Shown in pieces: positions 52,148 to 61,266 of a stretch of DNA of 64,000 bases. The notes beneath the pieces are model-generated. The model did no database searches, had not been told where the DNA came from, and saw nothing but the letters and a program-made list of their open reading frames with translations. Made by a program: the position numbers and the translations under genes. Within the stretch, counting starts at the first letter, position 1, and each line of letters starts with the position of its first letter. This stretch comes from Rhizohabitans arisaemae. GTDB lineage: Bacteria > Actinomycetota > Actinomycetes > Streptosporangiales > Streptosporangiaceae. The stretch spans positions 783,304 to 847,303 of the forward strand of contig NZ_BLRH01000029.1 in the NCBI RefSeq assembly GCF_025996515.1, read 5' to 3'.

Positions 52148-52605
52148 GCCCGCTCCTCTCGATTGGCGGCACCGTATCGCCAGGCTCGGACAGTTCTCCG
52201 TGGCCGTTTCCGGCCGACCACGCTTTCATTCAACCCGGTCCACCCCAAATAAACGGATAAGTCTGGAAATGGTCAGCCCTCCAATCTGGTGATCAAGTTG
52301 GCGGGCGGCGGCCCGCGAACATCACCCGCTCTGGGACGAGGGACCGGCCTCGGGCATCACCAGGTCGGCCGCGTTGAGGTACGGCAAAGCGTGCGGAGAT
52401 TGCGGCCCCGACCCGCGAGCCCGTTCAGGGCCGGGGATGTACCCCGGTCGATGCGCGTGGACGGGCTGCGGGAGCCGGGCGGCGACGGCCGGAGGGAGAC
52501 GTGCCTCCTGGGGCAATCCATGCCGATGCGCTATCGGCACCTGGGTGAAACTTGCAGGTCAGTGGGGTAGGAGGGGGTTGTCTGCCGTCATTGGCTGGGG
52601 GGGCC
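52148..52605. other. 458-bp intergenic stretch with no recognised feature
   Basis: I looked for a riboswitch, a promoter and a small gene ahead of the polysaccharide deacetylase. There are GC-rich hairpins and a GGGTGAA run near 52544, but nothing that I can match to a known regulatory element. Confidence 0.4.
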
Positions 52606-53658
52606 ATGGTGCACTTTGGGTTAGTTCGCATTGGTTTGGCGGCGGTCTGTGCCGTGGCCGTGTCGGGATGTATGCCATGGGCAGGCGATGAGGCGAAGAA
52701 GGCGGCCCCGCCCGCGAAACGGGTCGCCGCGGACGCCGAGGCGACGAAGGCGGTCAGGCTCGCCGCGGCGAAGAAGGCGGGGGCCAACGAGCTGGGCCAG
52801 ATCCCGGTGCTCATGTACCACCGCATCGTGGACCGCCCGACCACCGTCGACGACCTCACTCCGCAGCAGTTCCGCGCCGAGCTGGAGCTGCTCGCGAAGG
52901 AGAACTACGTGCCGATCACCGCGGCCGAGTACGTCACCGGACGCATCGGGATCCCGGCCGGGAAGCACCCGGTCGTGCTGACCTTCGATGATTCGTCCCC
53001 GTCCCAGGTGACCTTGGATGGTACGGGCACGCCCAAGGCCGGCACCGCGCTCGCCATCCTGCTCGACGTGGCGCGTCGCCACCCCGGGTTCCGGCCGGTG
53101 GGCACCTTCTACGTGACCAAGGACATGTTCGGACTGGCCACCCCGGAGGAGCACGCCCAGGTGCTCAACTGGCTGCACGGCAACGGGTTCGACATCGGTA
53201 ACCACACCCGTGACCACCTCAATCTCCGGGGCCGGGACAAGAAGGCCGTCTTCGCGGAGGTCATGGCCGGCCACAAGCTCATCACCGACCTGGTGAAGGA
53301 GGCTCCGCCGGTCACTCTTGCCCTGCCGTACGGAAACCAGCCGAACCAGCCGGAATGGGCACGCAAGGGCACGGTCGGCGGCCAGACCTACAACTACGGC
53401 GGTGTGTTCCTCGCCGGTTACACCCCGGCCGCCTCGCCGTTCGCCAAGGACTTCAACCCGCTCGCCATCCCGCGCATCCGCTCGGGGGAGAAGAAGGGCG
53501 ACTGTAAGCGGTTCTGCTCGATCGCCTGGCTGGACTGGCTCAAGGCCAACCCCGACAAGCGGTTCACCTCGGACGGCGACGCCACCAGCGTGGCGTATCC
53601 CAAGTTCAAGGAGTCTTTCATGGCGCCGCGGTTCAACTCCTACGCGCTCGCCTACTGA
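52606..53658 (+). CDS. polysaccharide deacetylase family lipoprotein (CE4)
   Basis: A 350-residue secreted lipoprotein: signal and lipobox AVAVSGC within the first 25 residues, then a lysine/alanine-rich linker and the NodB-homology domain. LTFDDS (Asp128/Asp129) and HxxxH (His200/His204 in NHTRDHL) give the metal site and catalytic base. It likely removes acetyl groups from cell-wall glycans outside the membrane. ATG at 52606; an upstream frame to 52552 has no ribosome site and would spoil the signal peptide. Confidence 0.88.
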   Translation: MVHFGLVRIGLAAVCAVAVSGCMPWAGDEAKKAAPPAKRVAADAEATKAVRLAAAKKAGANELGQIPVLMYHRIVDRPTTVDDLTPQQFRAELELLAKENYVPITAAEYVTGRIGIPAGKHPVVLTFDDSSPSQVTLDGTGTPKAGTALAILLDVARRHPGFRPVGTFYVTKDMFGLATPEEHAQVLNWLHGNGFDIGNHTRDHLNLRGRDKKAVFAEVMAGHKLITDLVKEAPPVTLALPYGNQPNQPEWARKGTVGGQTYNYGGVFLAGYTPAASPFAKDFNPLAIPRIRSGEKKGDCKRFCSIAWLDWLKANPDKRFTSDGDATSVAYPKFKESFMAPRFNSYALAY

Positions 53659-53667
53659 TCGTCACCT

Positions 53668-53711
53668 GCCGACGCGCCCGGCTCCGCACGCAAGGAGCCG
53701 GGCGCGTCGGC
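53668..53711. terminator. bidirectional hairpin terminator
   Basis: GCCGACGCGCCCGGCTCC and its exact complement form an 18-bp perfect stem with an 8-base loop, between the convergent deacetylase (ends 53658) and the 407-residue gene (ends 53718). Confidence 0.9.
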
Positions 53712-53717
53712 GTGATG

Positions 53718-54941
53718 TCAGGATTCGCCGTCCACGTAGACGACCCGGGCCTTGATCGACTTGGCGGGGTAGGCCACCCGGAGGATCCAGATCACCTTCC
53801 CGCCGTAGGGCCTGGCGGCGGGGCCGGCCTCCCGCCGGGTGACCTTCGGGTCGTCCCCCTTGGTGTCCTGAGACGACCAGTCGACGCGTTCCGCGGGGAT
53901 GAAGTAGGCGGTTCCGCCGGTTTTGCCGAGCCGCTCGTTGAGGGTCCTGGTCCGCTCGTCCCACCAGCTTCCGGGTTCCCGTAACGGGAGCGGGACCAGG
54001 GCTCGGAGCGTCTCGTCGACTTGGTGCAGGGCGACGAGTTCGTCCTTGGAGCCGGGCCGGGTGGCGGCGAGGCCGTCGAAGGCCCGCTTCAACGCCCCGA
54101 GATAGAGCTGGAAGTTGCCCGGATCGTCGCTTCTGCCGAGCGCGGTCGCGCAGACGGCTTCAAGCCCCTGCCGTACGCCCGAGTCGTGGCGTGCGAGCCA
54201 GAGGGAGTGCGCGGCCATCCTCAGCAGGTCTGCCTGGCCGCGCGGCTCCAGCGTCTTGGCGTACTCCGCGAGCTCACCCGGGAGCGGGACCCCGTCGGAG
54301 AGAAAACCACCGGGGTAGCCGACGGACGCGAGCCCGGGCAGCGGGTCGCCGTCCGCCCGGAACTCCGGTGGCGGAGCCGCGGTTCCCCCGCGTCGCACGT
54401 ACTCCTCCGCCGCGGCCGACACCGCGGCGAACGCGTGTCGCCGCCACGTCTGGGCGGTGTCCGCGGAGAGCCGCAGGCACAGGACGTGGATTCGCTCCCA
54501 CAGCCGGGCCGGGTCGCCGGTGTGGGTCCCGGGATAGGCCGCGGTGAAGTGCCGGGTCGTCTCGTCGGCGGTCATCGCCTCCCAGAGCCGCCCCAGCGAG
54601 GTCGTGATCAGATCCCGGAGGTCCGGCGGCTCCGGAACGGGATCCGGAGCCGGCACCGGTTCCGGGAGGGCCGCGGTCTCCACCGCGGGTTCCGGTGGGG
54701 GAGGAGGGGGTTGCGAGCGTCGGCGGCGCGCCAGATCGGCGTTGTCGATCACGGTTTCCAGCGCCTGGCGGGCCTGTCGGCACACCTCCTTCACCGTGGG
54801 GTCCTCGACCCGCAGCCCGGTGGTGGTGAGCTTGCCGACCAGCTCCTCCAGATCGGCCTGTACGGCTCGCGCCAGGTGTTCGGGGAGTTCGATGAGCACC
54901 CGCGCCATCGCGCTGCCCAGGGACTGTTCGTCGCGCGACAT
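53718..54941 (-). CDS. third protein of the dynamin/Hsp70 operon, unknown fold
   Basis: A 407-residue soluble protein that I cannot assign. The N-terminal 65 residues are helical (ELPEHLARAVQADLEELVGKL), residues about 70-110 are a Pro/Glu linker (PPPPPPEPAVETAALPEPVP), and the remainder is helical and then a beta-rich tail (GGKVIWILRVAYPAKSIKARVVYVDG). It lies 2 bp past the Hsp70-like stop and is the last gene of the operon. Its length and position suit the SrfA slot of srfABC-like sets, but I see no sequence match I can trust. Confidence 0.6.
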   Translation of the reverse strand: MSRDEQSLGSAMARVLIELPEHLARAVQADLEELVGKLTTTGLRVEDPTVKEVCRQARQALETVIDNADLARRRRSQPPPPPPEPAVETAALPEPVPAPDPVPEPPDLRDLITTSLGRLWEAMTADETTRHFTAAYPGTHTGDPARLWERIHVLCLRLSADTAQTWRRHAFAAVSAAAEEYVRRGGTAAPPPEFRADGDPLPGLASVGYPGGFLSDGVPLPGELAEYAKTLEPRGQADLLRMAAHSLWLARHDSGVRQGLEAVCATALGRSDDPGNFQLYLGALKRAFDGLAATRPGSKDELVALHQVDETLRALVPLPLREPGSWWDERTRTLNERLGKTGGTAYFIPAERVDWSSQDTKGDDPKVTRREAGPAARPYGGKVIWILRVAYPAKSIKARVVYVDGES

Positions 54942-54943
54942 GG

Positions 54944-57900
54944 TCAGTGCTTTCCGGTGAAAGGGTTCCAGTGGGGGTTGAGGTCGGGCACACCCTCGTC
55001 CATCGGGACCTTGTGTACCGATCCGATGTACCGTTCGACGTCGCGCAGCGATTTCGCCGCCCAGTACGGCGGTTCGCCGCGGTGGATCCGCAGTCGCCCG
55101 GCGCAGTCGAGGGTGGCCGTGTATCGGGCTCGGGGTCCGCTGTGGCCGGTGGTGCGGAGGGTGCCGATCCGCTGCTCGCGATCCTTCCAGGCCAGGAAGA
55201 ACGTGTACTCGCCGTTCTTGGCGGGATGGGGCAGCGCCCCGGAGATCCGGCCGACGATGTGGGCGCTGTCCAGCGCCGCGCTCTCGTGGAAGAACTCGGG
55301 GAAGTACCGGCCCTCCCGCTCCCGCTCCGGTGACCAGGCGGGAAAGACCTGCTCGCGGGCGATCTCCGAACCGTCGTCGGCGTGCGTGGCGACCCAGATC
55401 TGCGCGGGGAGGTCTCTGAGCCGGGAGGAGTTCTCATCCCAGTGCTGCGGTTCCAGCTCCTGCTTGAGATCGATGACCTCGGCCTCGGTGAGGTTCACGT
55501 GGTAGTGCGGGGAGCCGTGGCAGAGGCGGAGGTAGGGGACGAGCGCCGGATCGACCTCCAGCTGTGCCTTGATCTTGGAGTCGCTCGATCCGTCCGCGCT
55601 CGGCATCCAGATCTGCGGATCCGGGGCGAAGCCCTCCTCCTTTCTCGTGAAATATCGGAACACGCCCCATTGGATGGTCCGGAGCTTGTCGGCCGGCCGG
55701 TGCACCTCGTGGGTGGGCAGGAGCGACCGCCACGAGCTCCGGACGGCGATCGTGCCCGCGTCGTCCACCTCGACCATGGGGGTGCCCGCCTTCAGCAGCG
55801 GGATGTTCTGGCTGCTGCCGTGCTGCTTCAGCTCGAAACCGCAGGGGAGCGTGTGGAAAAGGTTGTCCACGGCGATCCGCACCTGGGTCTTCCCCTTGGC
55901 CAGCTCCGACTCGGCGTCCTCCACCCCCATGCCGCGTTCCCGGATCGACTGCGCCCAGCAGGCGCCGAGGGAGGCGGCCTGCTTGGCGTAGGCGGCCTCG
56001 ATCGTCACCGCGCTCGGATTCCACAGCAGACTCGCCCCGGACTCGTCGTCGCCGCCCAGTTCGTCGGCGACCACCTGCCGCATCAACGCCATCTTGCTGG
56101 TCTGCCCCGACAGCATGACCCGGTCCAGGCGCTCGGTCGGATCGTCCCGGAAACTGGTTCTGACCAGCCAGCCGCCGATCCCCACCGCCCGGTTGAGCAC
56201 CTTGTACGCGAGGGTGTCGAATTCGGCTCGGCTGAGCCGGACGCCCTCCTTGGGCAGCAGGTCGAGCAGGGACGGCTCCCGGCCCCGGTTGTGCTGGTCG
56301 ACCGCGGCGATCACCGGCTGGAGATCGGCGAGCGGGATGACGTGGTAGTCGTCCACGGCCTTGCCGAGCTCGATCTTGGCGGCCTCGGCCAGCTTCCAGA
56401 GCAGGTGGAACGCCTGCTTGTCGGCCGACGACGCGTCGTCCTCCCAATGCGTCGGCAGCAGCAGGCGCATGAGCGTCCCCAGCTTGGCCGGGACGGGCTC
56501 GGTCATCCCCGACTCGGCGACCTGCGGGGCGAGGGGCTCTTCGTGTGCCCCGGACACCCCCATCAACTGATCGATCCGATGGGCCAGGGTGTTCCGCCGA
56601 TCGCCGAGATCCTCCCCGCGCACCATCGCGTCGAGGACGGCGGCCTTGAGCCAGTAGAAGATCCGCAGGGTCAGGTAGTCCCCGCCGAGCTGGGGGTGGC
56701 CGGTGGAGTTGAGCACCTCCGGCCTGATCACGTAGAACCTGCCCCGGACCAGCGGGTCGCCCGCGGGGTCGCGCGGCGCGGGGGTGACGTCGGTCAGGGT
56801 GAGCCTGATCAGCGCGATGTCCGTGGTGCCCGCGCCGATGTCGATGACGAGCATGTTCTGCCGCCAGCTGGGCGGGTTGTCGGAGACCCGGCGGGATCGG
56901 GCGATCAACGCCTCCGCCCCGAACTCGCCGCGGTCGCTGCCGAAGTCCCGCATCAGGAAGAAGAGCCCCGCGGCCACCCCTTCGTCGTACTCCACCACGA
57001 CCCGGTCGAGGTCCAGCGATTCCCCGAGCATCCGCTCCAGTTCGGCCCGGGCCGGCGGCGGGGTCGTCGTCGGATATGTCACGACAAGTTGGACGATGGA
57101 TTCGAGCGGCGTCTCCGGATCGCGCCGGGCGAACCGTTCCGTACGGTCGATCAGCTGCTTGTAGACGTGGACGATCAGATCGTTGGTGGTGGCCTCCCGC
57201 CCGTCGATCCAGGTCATCCCCGGGAGCCGCTCCGGCTTGAGCAGCGCGGCCTTGAGACCCCGGCGGATGTCCGGGCCGTCGTTGCCCAGCCTGATCTCGA
57301 TGGGGTTCTCCTCGACGATCTCGACGGTGCTGGGGACCGCGTACTGCTTGCGGTTGGTGTCGAGGATCACCTGGAAGATGGAGAGCTCGAAGAGGTTCGG
57401 GACCGCGAACGCCTTGTCATAGCAGTTCAGGAGCTGCGGCGCCAGCCAGCGGGCCAGCTCCGGGCCGCACTCGGCGACCCGCTCGTCGAACGCCACGCAC
57501 ACCCCGTCCAGCAGCGGATCCCGGGGCGACTCGGTGTCCCGGTCGATCGCGGCCGTCTTCTCCAGCCGGTCCGCGAGCTCGGCCGCGCCGCCTCCGGTGA
57601 ACTCGACGGCCCGCAGCTTGACCGCGTCGACCAGTTTGCCCAGGTGATCCTGCCACTCGGCGGCCAGATGGGCGGGTGGGCGCCGCCGCAGCAGCTCCGC
57701 GAACTCGCTTCGCAGCCGGGTCAGCTGCGCGGGATCGAGGGCGAGTTTGGTGGAGTACCGCGTGTCCAGCAGCGCCACGGTCGAGGAGGAGGTGCCGAAG
57801 TCCACGGAGGCGAATCCGTTGTAGAGCGACCCGGTCCGAGACCGTACCCGGGCTTTCTCCGGTTTCGTGTTCCTGTCGGCTCCGCCGAGGGAAACGTCCG

Positions 57901-58582
57901 CGCCGATCGGGGGCGTCTCAGCGGACGGCGCGGTAGAGGGCTGCGCCCGTACCCTCTCTGGTTCTCCGAGCCTATCGACCAGGCGGTGGAACACGTTCGC
58001 CCCGGCCCGCGGCTCCTCGGCGGGCGGAGGGGTACGGGGCTGAACCGGCACTTGCGTGGGTCCGCCGGGAACCGTTTCCGTAAATTCGCGATACGGCTGC
58101 GCCCGGGTCTCCTGAGCGGCGGGTTGCGCCGTCGGGGTCGCGCCCTGGTGCGGCGCCGGCTTCGCGCCGGGCGGTGCGAAGATCAGCCGTACTCGGGCCT
58201 CCCGGGTGGCGGGGGCGCCGGAGCTGTCGGTGAAGACGTAATGCCAGATGACCGCGGTCTGGATCGAATCCCCCGACGGCCACGACCAGCCGACCTTGGC
58301 CGTCGGCAGCTCCAGCTCCTTGGCGAGCACCATGCGGGCCACGACCCAGGTCCGGGTACGGCCTGCGGCGTGGTTCCAGGAGCCGGCCAGCTCGTGGACC
58401 AGGCGGCTGTGCTCGGCCGGGAGCACCCGGATCTCCTGAAGCTCCACGGTGTGGATGCCGGGATCGGTCTGCAGGACCGCGTCCGGCAGCCGGTAGAACC
58501 CGTTCTGCTCGTAGAGATGGAACATGTACGGAGAGATCTCGCGAACGTGGTCGTCCGAGGACTCGAAGATCAGTCTGAGCAT
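54944..58582 (-). CDS. large Hsp70/actin-fold ATPase (SrfB-like)
   Basis: A 1212-residue protein. After an N-terminal domain of about 150 residues and a disordered Pro/Ala linker (about 150-245), an Hsp70-like nucleotide-binding domain begins: phosphate-1 loop SVDFGTSSSTVALLD (near residue 258), phosphate-2 loop VIDIGAGTTDIALIRL (near residue 578) and adenosine-loop-like VMLSGQTSKMALM (near residue 823). There is no usual DnaK substrate-binding domain; the last 300 residues are unrelated to it. The ATG overlaps the GTPase stop by one base (TGATG), so the pair is co-translated. Size and pairing resemble proteobacterial SrfB, itself a large Hsp70-like protein. Confidence 0.8.
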   Translation of the reverse strand: MLRLIFESSDDHVREISPYMFHLYEQNGFYRLPDAVLQTDPGIHTVELQEIRVLPAEHSRLVHELAGSWNHAAGRTRTWVVARMVLAKELELPTAKVGWSWPSGDSIQTAVIWHYVFTDSSGAPATREARVRLIFAPPGAKPAPHQGATPTAQPAAQETRAQPYREFTETVPGGPTQVPVQPRTPPPAEEPRAGANVFHRLVDRLGEPERVRAQPSTAPSAETPPIGADVSLGGADRNTKPEKARVRSRTGSLYNGFASVDFGTSSSTVALLDTRYSTKLALDPAQLTRLRSEFAELLRRRPPAHLAAEWQDHLGKLVDAVKLRAVEFTGGGAAELADRLEKTAAIDRDTESPRDPLLDGVCVAFDERVAECGPELARWLAPQLLNCYDKAFAVPNLFELSIFQVILDTNRKQYAVPSTVEIVEENPIEIRLGNDGPDIRRGLKAALLKPERLPGMTWIDGREATTNDLIVHVYKQLIDRTERFARRDPETPLESIVQLVVTYPTTTPPPARAELERMLGESLDLDRVVVEYDEGVAAGLFFLMRDFGSDRGEFGAEALIARSRRVSDNPPSWRQNMLVIDIGAGTTDIALIRLTLTDVTPAPRDPAGDPLVRGRFYVIRPEVLNSTGHPQLGGDYLTLRIFYWLKAAVLDAMVRGEDLGDRRNTLAHRIDQLMGVSGAHEEPLAPQVAESGMTEPVPAKLGTLMRLLLPTHWEDDASSADKQAFHLLWKLAEAAKIELGKAVDDYHVIPLADLQPVIAAVDQHNRGREPSLLDLLPKEGVRLSRAEFDTLAYKVLNRAVGIGGWLVRTSFRDDPTERLDRVMLSGQTSKMALMRQVVADELGGDDESGASLLWNPSAVTIEAAYAKQAASLGACWAQSIRERGMGVEDAESELAKGKTQVRIAVDNLFHTLPCGFELKQHGSSQNIPLLKAGTPMVEVDDAGTIAVRSSWRSLLPTHEVHRPADKLRTIQWGVFRYFTRKEEGFAPDPQIWMPSADGSSDSKIKAQLEVDPALVPYLRLCHGSPHYHVNLTEAEVIDLKQELEPQHWDENSSRLRDLPAQIWVATHADDGSEIAREQVFPAWSPEREREGRYFPEFFHESAALDSAHIVGRISGALPHPAKNGEYTFFLAWKDREQRIGTLRTTGHSGPRARYTATLDCAGRLRIHRGEPPYWAAKSLRDVERYIGSVHKVPMDEGVPDLNPHWNPFTGKH

Positions 58583-61110
58583 CAGGTGGCACTCCATTCC
58601 CGGAGCAGATCGCGGAGGGGGGACTGGTCGGGTGGGGAGTCACCGGGTGGTTCGTCCTCACCGCCCTCCGCCGAAGGCGGCTCCGGCGGAAACATCAGAC
58701 GGAGATCGGCGGGCCCCAGGATGTACTGGTGGAGCTCCTGCAGCTCGTCCCGGAGCGACTCGTAGACCTTCTCGATCTCCCGGCTCACCGCGGACGACAC
58801 GGCGTCGGCCACCCCGTTGGCGAGTTCCCGCCGGAGCCGGAAAAGGTAGCTCTGATGCCGTACCAGCCGCTGCATCACATCGTCGTCGGGCAGCGGGAAA
58901 CGGGAGTGCCACGGCATCGCCCGGTCCACATAGGCGGGAAAACTCTGCTGGATCTCCGCGTCCGTGGAGCCTTCCGGCTCGTCCTCCTCCGGCTCCGCCA
59001 GCCACGACAGGTCGGTGAGCAGATCCAGGGCGGCCAGCACGTCCCGGTCGCCGAACTTCGCCCGGAGCTGTGGCAGACCGACCTGGAGCAGCCGCTGCAC
59101 GTCGTCGTCGAAGAGCTGCCGCCGGACCGAGGTCAGCTGGCTGTTCTGTACGTCGGTCCAGTCCACCAGGGCGGCGTTGATCTCCTCGCGGCCCATCCTG
59201 AGCGCTTCCCGGTAGGTGCTCACATAAGGCCCGAGGAACTTGCCCGTCGTGTCGTCGCCGGGGGTGCTCCCGCCGCCGATCATCCGTTCCACCCGGGTCC
59301 GCCCGCGCTTGGCCTCGGTCTTGCGGATCAGACCGTCCTCGGCGCGCTGCAGGATCTCCTGCCAGAGGGACCAGCGCATCGCCTCGGTGACCGCCTCGTC
59401 CCGTACCCTGCCCAGCACCGCTTCCCCGTCGGCGGCCCGCAGCCCCGCCGGATCGCGGAAGACCCGGCTCGCGCTGATCAGCCGCTGGTGCTGGACCCGC
59501 AGCTCGTCGAAGAGCGATCCCAGGCGGAGCCGCGCCGAGGCGTTCTCACCCGCGGCGATGCGGACGGGCTGCAGCAACCGGCCGAGCTTGGGCAGCGACT
59601 CGCTCATCCGCTGGTTCTGGCGGCGCATCCCGCGCAGCTTGTTGGCCAGGCCGTGGGTCCGGGCGTGGTCCTCGATCAGCCGGCGGAGCGCGGCGAAGCC
59701 GCCGTCCTCGGCGAACGCCGCCAGGGTGTGCCCCCACGGGCTGCCCGGTTCGGTCTGGACCAGCCGGGTGGCCAGCTGCTTCCACAGGTCGGCGCGCTCA
59801 CCGGCCTTCTCCTTGGCCGCCAGGATCTGCTCGCCCTCCTCCCCGTGGAACACCGCGGGCAGGTCGGAGTTGTTCATCGCGACGATCGAGGAGACGAAAC
59901 GGACCCGCTCCTCCTGCTTGCGCACCAGATCGCATGCGCCGTTGTACAACCCGAGGAGCTTTTGCGAGCCGCCGGTGAGGTCGGCCATGGTGAGCGGCCC
60001 GGATTCCGGGACCGACGGCGGCTTGATCAGGTCGAACCGGTTGCCGACCGCGAGGATGGACTCGCGCAGCTCGGCCCGGTCCCGGCCGTGCCGTTCCAGC
60101 ATCGTGTAGAACGTGTCGGGGACGTTGGTCTCCGGCTCGTTCGCGTCGAAGACCGTGATGATCGTGTGGATGTCGCGCAGCTCGCTCTGGCTGAGGAACT
60201 CGTCGCGTTTGGCCGAGCGCCGGGCGGTGAGCCCGGGAAAGTCCAGGAGAACCACCTCGTTGCGGTCGCGCAGGCCGGTCAGGGACCAGACGCGCGGATC
60301 GACGCTGACCCGGTAGTCGGCCCGGCGGATCAGCGGGAAGGTGTCCCGGAGGGCGTCCACGTCGTCCGCGACGTCGCGGGCGGTGACGCCGTGCCGGAGC
60401 CGCCGTTCCGGGAACCGATCGGGGACTCCGGTGCTGCTGCCGAGGTCGAGCGCCCCGACGATGTGTTCCTGCGAAACCGGGACGTTGCCGCCGAGGATGT
60501 CGCCCGCCGACAGGTGCGCGTCGCGCAGGGTCAGGAGCTCGGTCCCGATCTTGCGGAGCTCCAGGTTCTCGACGGCCCCCTCCCACAGCTGCTTCCGGCA
60601 CCAGGTCTCCAGCCGGCTCCAGCCCTGCTCCACCGGGTCGTAGTCCCGGAGCGACTCGACGTCGCCGATCGCCGGGATGAGCACCGCCGCCCGGGCCAGC
60701 TCGTCGAGCATGTACCGGACGCAGTCGCTGAGCTGGGGCCTGGTCAGGTAGTGCAGGATGACGGGTCCGTCGACCCGGGTCCGCTCGCCGGGCTCCCCGG
60801 GGGAGAGATAGATCGCGGTCACGTTCCCCGTGGTCGGGCGCTGCTCGGTGGGGAGGAGATCCGGGCGTCCGAGGAGTGTGCCGAGCATCAGCGACTTGCC
60901 CACGCTGAACTTGCCGACCACCCCGATGGTGATGGGTTCGCGGGCGAGCCGCAGCAGGTCCAGAGCGTGCTGCTCCACCCGCTCCCGGACGCTCCGCACC
61001 CCGGGATCGTCGGAGAACGACTCGGCGTTCAGCGCGGCGAGCACCCGCTCCGCCCGCTCCCGCAGCTCGGCGATCTCCTGCAGGGTGTTGTCCGGACTCT
61101 GGTCGACCAC
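58582..61110 (-). CDS. dynamin-like GTPase (SrfC-like)
   Basis: A 842-residue GTPase. G1 is GVVGKFSVGKS (residues about 55-66, Lys and Ser of the P-loop), G3 is LLDFPGLTARR (near residue 284; DFPG for DxxG) and G4 is NRFD (near residue 355, in place of NKxD). The remaining 450 residues are helical with long amphipathic segments, as in dynamin stalks. Such proteins oligomerise at membranes and use GTP for remodelling or sensing. GTG at 61110 has GGGAGGA seven bases before it; the longer frame upstream is antisense to the PP2C gene. It is the first gene of the operon and is divergent from the PP2C-like gene, 156 bp apart. Confidence 0.82.
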   Translation of the reverse strand: MVDQSPDNTLQEIAELRERAERVLAALNAESFSDDPGVRSVRERVEQHALDLLRLAREPITIGVVGKFSVGKSLMLGTLLGRPDLLPTEQRPTTGNVTAIYLSPGEPGERTRVDGPVILHYLTRPQLSDCVRYMLDELARAAVLIPAIGDVESLRDYDPVEQGWSRLETWCRKQLWEGAVENLELRKIGTELLTLRDAHLSAGDILGGNVPVSQEHIVGALDLGSSTGVPDRFPERRLRHGVTARDVADDVDALRDTFPLIRRADYRVSVDPRVWSLTGLRDRNEVVLLDFPGLTARRSAKRDEFLSQSELRDIHTIITVFDANEPETNVPDTFYTMLERHGRDRAELRESILAVGNRFDLIKPPSVPESGPLTMADLTGGSQKLLGLYNGACDLVRKQEERVRFVSSIVAMNNSDLPAVFHGEEGEQILAAKEKAGERADLWKQLATRLVQTEPGSPWGHTLAAFAEDGGFAALRRLIEDHARTHGLANKLRGMRRQNQRMSESLPKLGRLLQPVRIAAGENASARLRLGSLFDELRVQHQRLISASRVFRDPAGLRAADGEAVLGRVRDEAVTEAMRWSLWQEILQRAEDGLIRKTEAKRGRTRVERMIGGGSTPGDDTTGKFLGPYVSTYREALRMGREEINAALVDWTDVQNSQLTSVRRQLFDDDVQRLLQVGLPQLRAKFGDRDVLAALDLLTDLSWLAEPEEDEPEGSTDAEIQQSFPAYVDRAMPWHSRFPLPDDDVMQRLVRHQSYLFRLRRELANGVADAVSSAVSREIEKVYESLRDELQELHQYILGPADLRLMFPPEPPSAEGGEDEPPGDSPPDQSPLRDLLREWSAT

Positions 61111-61266
61111 CGTTTTTCCTCCCACCGCACCAGCGTTACTCACCAGACTGGCGAAAGTACGGCGATTTCGCGCAACCGACTTCGTCATACGACGCGATAT
61201 CGGGACCGACGCATCCGCCGCACCGGACGTACGGTGTGGGGAACGGCGCCGAACGGAGAGGACCGA

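Noticed and set aside
52322..52600. A c-di-AMP (ydaO-type) riboswitch before the polysaccharide deacetylase
   Set aside because: A GGGTGAA run is present but the rest of the consensus could not be found.
55382..58765. 1127-codon plus-strand frame
   Set aside because: Antisense shadow of the Hsp70-like gene, no recognisable motifs.
58729..61266. Very long plus-strand frame continuing into the PP2C-like gene
   Set aside because: Antisense to the dynamin-like GTPase; only the part from 61267 has a ribosome site and domain-like sequence.
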